Of a DNA stretch of 14,648 bases, positions 7,946-14,648 are shown piece by piece. Numbering within the stretch: position 1 is the first letter of the stretch; each line of letters opens with the position of its first letter. The notes under the pieces were generated by a model. That model worked only from the letters and a program-made list of their open reading frames with translations. It was not told where the DNA came from and did no database searches. The DNA comes from Flavobacteriaceae bacterium (GTDB lineage Bacteria; Bacteroidota; Bacteroidia; Flavobacteriales; Flavobacteriaceae): NCBI GenBank assembly GCA_020435885.1, contig JAGQYU010000122.1, forward strand, positions 1 through 14,648, written 5' to 3'. Both the position numbers and the translations under genes were made by a program.

Positions 7946-9919
7946 TTATTCTTTTACTATTTTATTTGGTTTTATTAAATCTATGCTTTCAAACTTTAAC
8001 AGATTTCTATTAACATATTGATCAACTAATAATTGCGTTGATATGATAGCTGTCAAAGCCATATTATCAATTTCTGAAAGCTGAATATTTTCTTTAAATC
8101 TTTTAAATAATATATTTACTTTATCATAATCAAAAACTGCTGATTTTTCAATACTAGATTTTGTTAATAAATCTTTCAACCTATCTGGCATAGTACTAAA
8201 ATTGAAAACACTCCTTACTGGAGCCCTATAAGCTTGTTTGGAACGATAAAGTATTTCATTCGGTAATCGTTCGTTCATCATCTTCTTTAATAAATACTTT
8301 TCATTAAGCATCTTGAGTTTGAGATCTGGATGTAATGACATACAAAATTCTACTACACGGTGATCTAAAAATGGGTATCTCCCCTCAACTGAGTTAGCCA
8401 TGGTCATTCTGTCTCCTTGCGAAGACAATAGGTATTGAGTCATAAAAATATTTATCTCTATAAATTGTGCCTTAGTTAAATAATCATGGTCATTTGTTAA
8501 TTTGCCATCTAAATCATCATTTAATTCTGATATAGCATTGTATTTACCTATTGTCTCCTTGCAATCTTTTGACAGATAATTCAATATTCTTGAAGTATTA
8601 TTCCAACGTAAAATATGCGAGTAAATGGGTGAAGATATTTCCTCGAGCTTATATCCAAAAAACATTTTTAAAATGCTATTATTAGCATTCTTCATTTGAG
8701 GTAAATACGGATAGAGTTTCTTTAATAATAAAGGGCGGTACTTTGATTGCGGATTTTTAGCCCAGAATTGTCTGATTTTAGTTTCTTTAAAGATATTATA
8801 CCCACCAAGCAATTCATCAGCACCCTCACCTGTTATAACTACTTTTGTATTATCCTTTCTAACACTTTCTGCTAATAAGTACATTGGGACCGGTGCTGTC
8901 CTTAATAAAGGAGCTTCGCAATGCCAAACAACATGTTCAAAATGAATAGCAATCTGTTCAGCACTACAAGTTACACTTGAATGATTTGTATTAAAATAAT
9001 CAGATGCTATTTTCTGGTATGAAGATTCATCAAATTCATCTTCTTCAAAACCAATTGAATACGTTTTGAGATTATTGGGTGAAATAGACTTAATAAATGA
9101 TGTAGTAATACTAGAATCTATTCCACCGCTTAAATAAGCAGCAACTGGCACATCTGCACGTAATCTAATTTTAACAGCATCTTGAAACAACTCTTCAAAC
9201 GTTTTAATTGCTTTTTCAAGTTCTGTACATACATATTGATCTTTTTTAAATATAGGCAATTGCCAGTATTTGTATGTTTGTTTACCCTTCTTACTAATAA
9301 TCATATATGATCCAGGAGGTAGCTCATATATGTTTTTAAAAACTGTTGTTGGTGTAATAGATGTCCAAAATGTAAAATATTGTGCTAATGCCTTAGGATT
9401 TATCATAAAGGTCATCTCAGGAAATTCTAAAAATGATTTCATTTCAGATGCAAACACAAAAGATCCATTTAACTCTGTGTAATAAAGTGGGCGAATACCT
9501 ACTCTATCTCTGGCAAGAAATAATTCTTCTTTAGTTTTATCCCATATCGCTATGGAGAATTGACCATTTAATTTATTAACAAACTGAGTTCCATATTCTT
9601 GGTAAAGATTAACTATTACTTCAGTGTCTGTACTTGTATCAAAATTGTAGCCCTTTTGTTTAAGCTCTTCTCTAAGTTCAATATAATTAAAAATTTCACC
9701 ATTAAAAACTATCCATAAGGTTTTATTTTTATTTGGAATTGGCATGCTACCGTTAGCAAGGTCAATAATACTTAACCTAACACTTCCTATAGTTACAATA
9801 TTAGATTGATAAAACCCACTTTCATCTGGGCCTCTATGCTTAATTCTAGATAGCATGTGTTTAATAACACTATCAGAGTTTTGAGGAGGCTTTCCAAAAA
9901 AACCAGCTATTCCACACAC
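7946..9919 (-). CDS. asnB: Asparagine synthase-type glutamine amidotransferase
   Basis: A 657-residue two-domain enzyme of the glutamine-hydrolysing asparagine synthase family. The N-terminal Ntn (class II) glutaminase domain has Cys2 as nucleophile (CGIAGFFG), HRGPDESGFY, RLSIIDL at 49-55 and NGEIFNY at 73-79. The C-terminal synthetase domain has the PP-loop SGGIDSS at 264-270, GEGADELLGGY at 364-374 and EGRYPFLDHRVVEF further on. The start is GTG at 9919-9917, fixed by the need for Cys at position 2 and by an in-frame TAA just upstream that is the stop of the carrier protein gene. In surface-glycan loci such enzymes commonly amidate uronic acids or other carboxylates using glutamine nitrogen and ATP. 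Here it sits directly between the carrier protein and the NAD+ synthase-like gene, and a role in the same amide-forming pathway is the best inference. Asparagine synthesis itself is not excluded. Confidence 0.93.
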   Translation of the reverse strand: MCGIAGFFGKPPQNSDSVIKHMLSRIKHRGPDESGFYQSNIVTIGSVRLSIIDLANGSMPIPNKNKTLWIVFNGEIFNYIELREELKQKGYNFDTSTDTEVIVNLYQEYGTQFVNKLNGQFSIAIWDKTKEELFLARDRVGIRPLYYTELNGSFVFASEMKSFLEFPEMTFMINPKALAQYFTFWTSITPTTVFKNIYELPPGSYMIISKKGKQTYKYWQLPIFKKDQYVCTELEKAIKTFEELFQDAVKIRLRADVPVAAYLSGGIDSSITTSFIKSISPNNLKTYSIGFEEDEFDESSYQKIASDYFNTNHSSVTCSAEQIAIHFEHVVWHCEAPLLRTAPVPMYLLAESVRKDNTKVVITGEGADELLGGYNIFKETKIRQFWAKNPQSKYRPLLLKKLYPYLPQMKNANNSILKMFFGYKLEEISSPIYSHILRWNNTSRILNYLSKDCKETIGKYNAISELNDDLDGKLTNDHDYLTKAQFIEINIFMTQYLLSSQGDRMTMANSVEGRYPFLDHRVVEFCMSLHPDLKLKMLNEKYLLKKMMNERLPNEILYRSKQAYRAPVRSVFNFSTMPDRLKDLLTKSSIEKSAVFDYDKVNILFKRFKENIQLSEIDNMALTAIISTQLLVDQYVNRNLLKFESIDLIKPNKIVKE

Positions 9920-9934
9920 AGCAATATAGTTGTA

Positions 9935-10189
9935 TTATTTGATTTTGGACTGAACCTTATTTTGAATAAAATCTACAATTGAATTAATAGATTCAAAATT
10001 ACTCGGGTTTAATTCATCATCTACAACTTCTACATCAAATTTGTCTTTTAAGAACTCAATCAAAAATAATAACCCCATAGAATCTAGTAGACCTGATTCA
10101 AATATTAAAGTATCGTCTTTAATATCTCCTAAATTACTTAAGGCTGCTCCTGATATATATTCTCTAACTAATTCTTTAATGTTTTCCAT
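9935..10189 (-). CDS. Acyl carrier protein (phosphopantetheine-binding)
   Basis: An 84-residue stand-alone carrier protein with the phosphopantetheine attachment site GLLDSMGLL; Ser37 is the expected modification point. The sequence is acidic and helical, as is normal for ACP or peptidyl carrier domains, and length is typical. It should carry an acyl or aminoacyl group as a thioester in the cytosol. It lies next to the AsnB-type amidotransferase (15-base gap), and two adenylate-forming enzymes in the same operon (5482-6942 and 13388-14648) could load it. It does not look like the housekeeping fatty-acid ACP: the DSL of classical AcpP is DSM, and no fatty-acid synthesis genes adjoin it. The 37-base leader before its ATG (10189) is the longest gap in the window and shows no Shine-Dalgarno. 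Confidence 0.93.
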   Translation of the reverse strand: MENIKELVREYISGAALSNLGDIKDDTLIFESGLLDSMGLLFLIEFLKDKFDVEVVDDELNPSNFESINSIVDFIQNKVQSKIK

Positions 10190-10226
10190 ATTGTTTTTAT
10201 ATAATTTATTTTATGTAGTACTTTTT
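10190..10226. other. Longest intergenic gap (37 bases), no recognised element
   Basis: The A/T-rich spacer between the GT-B glycosyltransferase and the acyl carrier protein shows no hairpin, Shine-Dalgarno or convincing promoter match. An internal promoter cannot be ruled out because promoters in low-G+C genomes are hard to see by eye. Confidence 0.4.
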
Positions 10227-11357
10227 TTAAGCGATAAGCTTATTATAAATTTTAATATAATTATTTGCAATTGTTTCTATACCGTATACCTGAATGGCTT
10301 CAGATGATTTTATAAAACGATCTAATTGTTTTAAATTAGATAAAGTTTCTTCATTAATCTCATCAATATCTTCTAGAATAACCCCAGATTTATTTTTATT
10401 AATATAGTTGGTTATAAGATCTATAGATTTATTTGTTATTACAGGTAAACCACAACACATATATTCACTAAATTTAACTGGCGATGCTACTTTGTTGGTA
10501 ACACTTATTTCCCTCCATATGATAGCGGCATCTGCTGCCGATAGGTATTTAGATACTTCATTATAGGGAACAAATCTAGTAATAACATTTTCATGTTCAA
10601 TTACTGTTTTAGATAGATTTAATACTTTAAAATTTCTATCAGTTAAAAAATTTATAGTTTTTGCGGTATTCTGCCAAGGGCTGTCGCCACCGGTTGATAA
10701 TACAAGTAGATTATCTGTTGTTGAAATGTTAAGTTCATCCCTGATATTTATCCTATCGTCTGGATTAAATTTAAAGCTTTGATTTGCCAAACAAGAATTA
10801 ACATAAATATTCAAATCGACACCAAGTTTATTCATTATATAAAACTTCAAGGCATCAGACACAACTGATATATTCTTTATTTTTGATAATGTTCCGTCCA
10901 CCTTTTCTCGCTGAATCTTTTTGAAAGCAAGAATTAGTTTATTTTTATTTGAAAACTCCAACAATTGTTCTAAACCAGCCCCACGAACATCAGCAAGTAA
11001 CTTATTATTTTTAATCCCTATTTTTTCAATTGCCTTAAAAACATAGTGCGCTGTTACCTCATTTCTTATATGGATAACATATTCATCAAGTTTATCCACT
11101 TCTTTTAAAGTTTTTGCAATTGATTTGATTGTTTTGTTCTCAATCAACATGTATTGAGGATACTGTTTAAAAAACATTACCCTGATGTTTTCATCTAAAT
11201 CTTTTAGTTTATTCTCATTAACTTTTGCATTATAATCAACGCCGAACAAAAGAATGATTTCTTTGAATTTGTCTGATAGAATATAATGATTCAGCAATGC
11301 AACAACCTGTGAGCTGAATACTGAAACATTACCATATGCTACATAGATTAATTTCAT
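10227..11357 (-). CDS. GT-B glycosyltransferase (GT4-like, divergent)
   Basis: A 376-residue protein with the GT-B layout of group 1 glycosyltransferases. The C-terminal half has STGGDSPWQN at 221-230 at the start of the donor-binding domain, VPYNEVSKYLSAADAAIIW at about 263-281, and SPVKFSEYMCCGLPVI at 292-307, where Glu298 takes the place of the nucleotide-sugar-binding glutamate. The N-terminal half is divergent; HIRN (96-99) and DVRGAG (123-128) occupy positions where acceptor-domain loops lie in this fold. It probably adds one sugar to the lipid-linked repeat unit at the cytosolic membrane face; no membrane helix is visible. It begins at ATG 11357, overlapping the stop of the deacetylase gene by one base (TAATG), with a weak AAGAGA purine stretch upstream. 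Sugar donor unknown. Confidence 0.85.
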   Translation of the reverse strand: MKLIYVAYGNVSVFSSQVVALLNHYILSDKFKEIILLFGVDYNAKVNENKLKDLDENIRVMFFKQYPQYMLIENKTIKSIAKTLKEVDKLDEYVIHIRNEVTAHYVFKAIEKIGIKNNKLLADVRGAGLEQLLEFSNKNKLILAFKKIQREKVDGTLSKIKNISVVSDALKFYIMNKLGVDLNIYVNSCLANQSFKFNPDDRINIRDELNISTTDNLLVLSTGGDSPWQNTAKTINFLTDRNFKVLNLSKTVIEHENVITRFVPYNEVSKYLSAADAAIIWREISVTNKVASPVKFSEYMCCGLPVITNKSIDLITNYINKNKSGVILEDIDEINEETLSNLKQLDRFIKSSEAIQVYGIETIANNYIKIYNKLIA

Positions 11358-11359
11358 TA
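11355..11359 (-). promoter_or_regulatory. TAATG stop/start overlap
   Basis: The TAA of the deacetylase-like gene (11359-11357) shares its last A with the ATG of the GT-B glycosyltransferase. A purine stretch, AAAAGAGA, lies about six bases before the ATG and is the closest thing to a Shine-Dalgarno in the window. Confidence 0.6.
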
Positions 11360-12403
11360 TATCTCTTTTAATTTTCTGAAATCTTTAACTGACATGAATT
11401 TGATCATATTAGTATCTATAACCTCATTATAAAGATACAAAGTATGTTTATTTAACATTTTCGGGTGCATTATCTGGGTTGAAAGATTTGGAGACCTATT
11501 TAACAAATACAGATATTTTTCGCGGAATGAATTATCAGTAGTTAACTTTTGATATTCTTTATCTGATATATATCCTTGAATTTTATTTGTAATATTTTTC
11601 TTTTCCTTTTTTTTAGCAGAAGAAGATCCAACACCCTTCTTTATTGCTTCAATATCTTTATATTTTGTCCTTTTTAAAAAAGTAAAATATAGTCTTTTAT
11701 ACAGTGGGACTTTTATAGAGTGAATCGGTATCTCAATGAATGCACCTTTGTCACTTTCTACTGCTGGTGAATCTTCAAATTTATAATATGTTTTGTTTGG
11801 ATAATTTCTAAAGTCGTAAGGAAAAATATTATTAGTATTTTCAAGTCCAGGGCAAATGCTTGAATCTACATAAATTCCATTTTTAAGTAACGCTTTGCTG
11901 ATCGTTGCAAATGGTTCGACGAGATACCCGCCAGCCCTGTATGAAAAAAGTTCAAAATTCTCTGCTACAGGTTTCAAAATATCATTAATTAGGTTACAGG
12001 CTTGAGTTACGCAACCAACTATCGTATTGATGTCGCTTTCATTATCTGTTTTGCTTAATTCATGAAGTTTAAAACGTTTATATGAAAAATTCCACTTTCC
12101 TTTCTCATATTCTGAATCAAGCCAATGTGGATGTAAATGCAATTGAACATCATGACCTTGCTTGGTCAAATCAATAATTTGTTCTTCTATTGCAACTCGA
12201 TCTTTTTTTAACTCAGGATATGAATCTTCATATTCTTTAAGCTTAAAAAAATGTAAGACATCCCAGTAAATAGTCATTTTACTATTATTACTTGCTAAGA
12301 TATCTGATAGTCTTTTTGTGGGTTCAATCATGCAAGAAGCAACAGATCCACTTACATTTCCAAAAAAGAGTTCATAATCTATAGTCAGAATAATATTTTT
12401 CAT
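11357..12403 (-). CDS. Polysaccharide deacetylase-like protein (NodB fold, divergent)
   Basis: A 348-residue NodB-like protein, complete and more divergent than the deacetylase at the left end of the window. Motif 1 is TIDYELFFG (Asp9, Glu11). Motif 2 is a histidine-rich HLHPHW in which His89, His91 and His93 alternate. Motif 3 is SYRAGGY (Arg156), followed by DSSICPG at 180-186, and a late MHPKML at 312-317 supplies the motif-5 histidine. A basic stretch at about 264-269 interrupts the region before the last motif. No signal peptide is visible, so a cytosolic sugar or lipid-linked substrate is likely. It lies 33 bases after the sulfotransferase and overlaps the following glycosyltransferase by one base. 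Adjacent deacetylase and sulfotransferase genes suggest free-amine formation followed by N-sulfation, but this is inference only. Confidence 0.82.
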   Translation of the reverse strand: MKNIILTIDYELFFGNVSGSVASCMIEPTKRLSDILASNNSKMTIYWDVLHFFKLKEYEDSYPELKKDRVAIEEQIIDLTKQGHDVQLHLHPHWLDSEYEKGKWNFSYKRFKLHELSKTDNESDINTIVGCVTQACNLINDILKPVAENFELFSYRAGGYLVEPFATISKALLKNGIYVDSSICPGLENTNNIFPYDFRNYPNKTYYKFEDSPAVESDKGAFIEIPIHSIKVPLYKRLYFTFLKRTKYKDIEAIKKGVGSSSAKKKEKKNITNKIQGYISDKEYQKLTTDNSFREKYLYLLNRSPNLSTQIMHPKMLNKHTLYLYNEVIDTNMIKFMSVKDFRKLKEI

Positions 12404-12406
12404 ATC

Positions 12407-12435
12407 ATTAAAAAGTCTCTTTTGTGATTTTTAAT
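12407..12435 (-). repeat. A/T-only inverted repeat in the leader of the deacetylase-like gene
   Basis: The coding strand has ATTAAAAA and its exact complement TTTTTAAT separated by 13 bases, with a nested AAAAG-AGA-CTTTT arm. The structure would be weak because it has almost no G-C pairs. It is noted for completeness, not as a terminator. Confidence 0.3.
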
Positions 12436-12436
12436 A

Positions 12437-13381
12437 CTATTTATAACCTGCAAGTCTGTTAAACCAACCTGCTTTCCGGTTAAAACTTCTGAGAATAGCA
12501 GCATCAAGATCTGTTTGCCATTTATCATCTTGTTTTGTTATTTTTTTTGCATTTATTCGTGATGCATTTCCGCCAAGAATATGTTGCTCATGTTTGGAAA
12601 GGTCTAAGACTTCTGGCTCATATTCCAACTGAAGAAAATCATAGATTTTTCGTAAATTAGATTCGGGTTCACCTGTAAATTGTTCATAATTAACAAAGAG
12701 TGTCTTCTTTTTATAGAATAATTTTAGCAAAACAAAGTTTCTCAGGTTAATGTATAACCAGGCTCTTATTAGTTTTGATGGATTTTTAGTTTTGTCATGT
12801 CCTTTATAATTAACAATACTACCATCTTTATGTTTTATAGAATAACTTGTTTTTAAATTTGAATTTAAAACGCCACGTCCATCACGTGTTAGTTGTATGA
12901 ACTTAAAGTTTATATTTTTATCAGACCTTGAAGCTAATACAATAGCCCTCAATAATCCTTTAGTAGAATCTACAAGGACATCAACATTGGTCTTTTCAAA
13001 AATTTTATTGTAAAGTGTAAACGTATTCTCAATTTCTCTCTCAACAAGTTTGTTGGTATATACCGATTTAAAGACAACAGTATTGATTAATTTATGTAGA
13101 TATTTCTTTTTTGTTAATTGATTAAATATACCCACATTAAAATTATCTGATTGCCTTGTTGTACTTGTAAAATCAAGGTTTAACTCTTGAAGTATTTGAG
13201 ACCAAAAACTACATAAATTCAATTTTTCTCCACAGCCACAATGGGTATCAGGGTTTTCTATTTCTTCATTGAATCTATTTATTTCTCCTAATCCGAAACA
13301 TGCGGAATGACCGCCAATAGCTTTTGCAAGCAATGTAGAACCGCTACGAGCAGCTCCTAAAATTATAATTACAGTTTTCAA
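12437..13381 (-). CDS. Sulfotransferase (PAPS-dependent)
   Basis: A 314-residue sulfotransferase expected to move sulfate from PAPS to a hydroxyl or amino group of a sugar or lipid. The 5'-phosphosulfate-binding loop is GAARSGSTLL at 9-18, and the 3'-phosphate-binding segment LTRDGRGVLNS at 164-174 includes Arg166, Arg169 and Ser174. A cysteine cluster, Cys48-x-Cys50 and Cys57 before FW, and the VDSTKG segment at 137-142 match one bacterial sulfotransferase branch. The start must be TTG at 13381-13379: the codon before it is an in-frame TAA, and the protein has no other methionine codon before the PAPS loop. The gene begins six bases after the stop of the PaaK-like gene. No PAPS-synthesis genes (sulfate adenylyltransferase, APS kinase) lie in the window, so the donor must come from elsewhere. 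Confidence 0.9.
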   Translation of the reverse strand: MKTVIIILGAARSGSTLLAKAIGGHSACFGLGEINRFNEEIENPDTHCGCGEKLNLCSFWSQILQELNLDFTSTTRQSDNFNVGIFNQLTKKKYLHKLINTVVFKSVYTNKLVEREIENTFTLYNKIFEKTNVDVLVDSTKGLLRAIVLASRSDKNINFKFIQLTRDGRGVLNSNLKTSYSIKHKDGSIVNYKGHDKTKNPSKLIRAWLYINLRNFVLLKLFYKKKTLFVNYEQFTGEPESNLRKIYDFLQLEYEPEVLDLSKHEQHILGGNASRINAKKITKQDDKWQTDLDAAILRSFNRKAGWFNRLAGYK

Positions 13382-13390
13382 TTATTTCTA
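13379..13390 (-). promoter_or_regulatory. TTG start of the sulfotransferase directly after in-frame TAA
   Basis: Coding-strand order is TAG (13390-13388, end of the PaaK-like gene), three bases, in-frame TAA (13384-13382), then TTG (13381-13379). The in-frame TAA rules out a longer N-terminus, and the PAPS loop begins at residue 9, so TTG is the only reasonable start. Confidence 0.7.
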
Positions 13391-14648
13391 ATTTTCTCTT
13401 TTAAAAAACCTGAGTTTTCCACTTTTCTCAAGATCAATCTTTTCTTTCAATATAAATTCAATTGAAATATCTTTTCCAATCTCTTCTAACATTCTATTTT
13501 TAATGTATGCTTCTACTTTTTGCGAATAAGTTTTACCGGGTACTAGGTAGAAATAAAAGTTAAAATCCTTTTGATGAATTTTATATTTGGCAACCGAATT
13601 AGCAAATCCAACGTCATTCAACTCTTTTATAATGTAATAAAATACATATTGACTTTTTTCAGTTCCATCAGGGCATTGTACAAAATCATTTAGTCTACCT
13701 TCTACTTTACTAACAACACGTGAAGTTCTTCCACAATTACATGTAGCCTCGGATAGAATTATCTTATCATTATTTTTATAATTGATGAGTGGCATACCAT
13801 CATTAAATAATTCAGTTACTCTTACATTATTCTCACTATCAGTATTCAAATAAACCGATTCTTCACTAATATGCATTGAGCCCTCTGGACATTCATACGC
13901 TATGATACCGCATTCAGCTGATCCATATTCATTGGCTACACGACAATTTAAAACATCTTGAATAAACTCTCGTTCATTTTCAAATAACACCTCAGAAGTA
14001 ACAATGGCTACTTTAGGAGCACACTTTTTAAACTGAAGATTATTTCTATTCATTAAATAAGCTAACATGTATATTGCTGACTTGTACCCACGTAAATAAA
14101 CTGGTTTAAAGTCTTCAATTGCTTTATAATATTCAAAGATTGTTTTTTCGTTTAAATCGAAAACATTTATATCAAGCCTATTTCGGAATGTTTTTTTTAT
14201 CTTAGTTAGGTAAGATCCAGATGATTTTTCAGTTTTTTTTAACCCCCAAATTAATACACTTTTGTCTGAAGGTTTAATTTGCCATAAACTTTTGAAGTAT
14301 ATGGTTCTAGCCCTTCGATAGGCTTCAGCCAAAGGTGATATTTCTATTATCATAGGATCGCCTGTACTTCCACTTGTTGTATGGTTATATCTTTTACTCT
14401 GTGAATAATTGATAAGTTGAGAACGATATTTAATTATCAATTCTTTATCAATTAATGGAAAATTATAATTAAAGCTTTCAATACTGTCAATTTTATCAGA
14501 ATGCTTATTTAAAAAATTTTTATAATATTCAGTATTATCTACTGACTTTTGTATTAATGAATTGAGAAGATTAATTTGGTATTCTTCTCTTTTATCTTTT
14601 TCCAAATGATGTATTTCATTAATCTTATTAAGTAATTCCAATGGGTTT
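13388..14648 (-). CDS. PaaK/CapK-type adenylate-forming enzyme (5' end probably outside window)
   Basis: A member of the phenylacetate-CoA ligase-like branch of adenylate-forming enzymes, which includes CapK-type proteins of capsule loci. Residues counted from TTG 14641: the ATP-binding loop TTSGSTGDP is at 88-96, NEYGSAECG at 237-245, and the family-typical CNCGR...GR-x-x-D at about 301-319. Cys251, Cys301 and Cys303 could bind a structural metal. The frame stays open to the right edge (Asn-Pro codons precede TTG 14641), and no in-frame ATG occurs before residue 97. The usual N-terminal 20-30 residues of CapK proteins also seem missing, so the true start most likely lies beyond the window; a TTG start at 14641 cannot be excluded. 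It probably activates a carboxylate, with CoA or the carrier protein as acceptor. The substrate is unknown. Confidence 0.88.
   Translation of the reverse strand, partial: NPLELLNKINEIHHLEKDKREEYQINLLNSLIQKSVDNTEYYKNFLNKHSDKIDSIESFNYNFPLIDKELIIKYRSQLINYSQSKRYNHTTSGSTGDPMIIEISPLAEAYRRARTIYFKSLWQIKPSDKSVLIWGLKKTEKSSGSYLTKIKKTFRNRLDINVFDLNEKTIFEYYKAIEDFKPVYLRGYKSAIYMLAYLMNRNNLQFKKCAPKVAIVTSEVLFENEREFIQDVLNCRVANEYGSAECGIIAYECPEGSMHISEESVYLNTDSENNVRVTELFNDGMPLINYKNNDKIILSEATCNCGRTSRVVSKVEGRLNDFVQCPDGTEKSQYVFYYIIKELNDVGFANSVAKYKIHQKDFNFYFYLVPGKTYSQKVEAYIKNRMLEEIGKDISIEFILKEKIDLEKSGKLRFFKREN

Noticed and set aside
7693..8013. Plus-strand open frame of 106 codons
   Set aside because: It lies opposite the NAD+ synthase-like and amidotransferase genes, both of which have strong motifs on the minus strand.
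10234..10243. Ten-base perfect palindrome (ATAAGCTTAT) as a possible operator
   Set aside because: It falls inside the last codons of the glycosyltransferase gene, occurs once, and palindromes of this length are expected by chance in AT-rich DNA.
12407..12435. Inverted repeat followed by a T-run as a possible transcription terminator
   Set aside because: The arms are almost purely A/T and would be unstable. The structure lies just before a start codon within a tightly spaced operon, so termination there is unlikely.

Overview
The window is AT-rich (roughly 30% G+C by eye). It holds thirteen protein genes, all on the minus strand and packed head to tail, so it reads right to left as one long transcription unit. 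Both ends are cut by the window. The largest gap between genes is 37 bases, several genes overlap or abut, and I see no tRNA, rRNA, CRISPR array, insertion sequence, convincing promoter or terminator. Start codons are preceded by A/T-rich leaders without a GGAGG-type Shine-Dalgarno. Together with the low G+C this fits a member of the Bacteroidota, but that is inference and no gene here is diagnostic.

The content is that of a surface-glycan locus (capsule, O-antigen or exopolysaccharide). In transcription order: a PaaK/CapK-type adenylate-forming enzyme (13388-14648, 5' end probably outside); a PAPS-type sulfotransferase (12437-13381); a NodB-like deacetylase (11357-12403); a GT-B glycosyltransferase (10227-11357); an acyl carrier protein (9935-10189); a glutamine-dependent AsnB-type amidotransferase (7946-9919); a NAD+ synthase-like ammonia ligase (6963-7940); a second adenylate-forming acyl/aminoacyl ligase (5482-6942); a cytosolic alkaline-phosphatase-superfamily phosphodiesterase (4277-5482); a nucleotidyltransferase-fold protein of unknown role (3142-4302); a GT4 glycosyltransferase (1966-3141); a DUF354 GT-B-like protein (860-1945); and a second NodB-like deacetylase (1-863, 3' end outside). 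This last gene is easy to miss because it uses a TTG start overlapping the preceding stop and runs off the left edge.

The most unusual part is the run 5482-10189: carrier protein, amidotransferase, NAD+ synthase-like ligase and AMP ligase in adjacent genes. These look like the parts for activating a carboxylic acid, loading it on a phosphopantetheine carrier and making amide bonds, which would decorate a sugar or build a small amide-containing substituent. Next to it, a phosphodiesterase and a nucleotidyltransferase-like gene overlap by 26 bases and have no assigned step. Upstream, a sulfotransferase is paired with a deacetylase, which could make an N-sulfated amino sugar. None of the encoded proteins has an obvious signal peptide or membrane segment, so all the chemistry seen here appears cytosolic. 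The flippase, polymerase and initiating transferase must lie outside the window.
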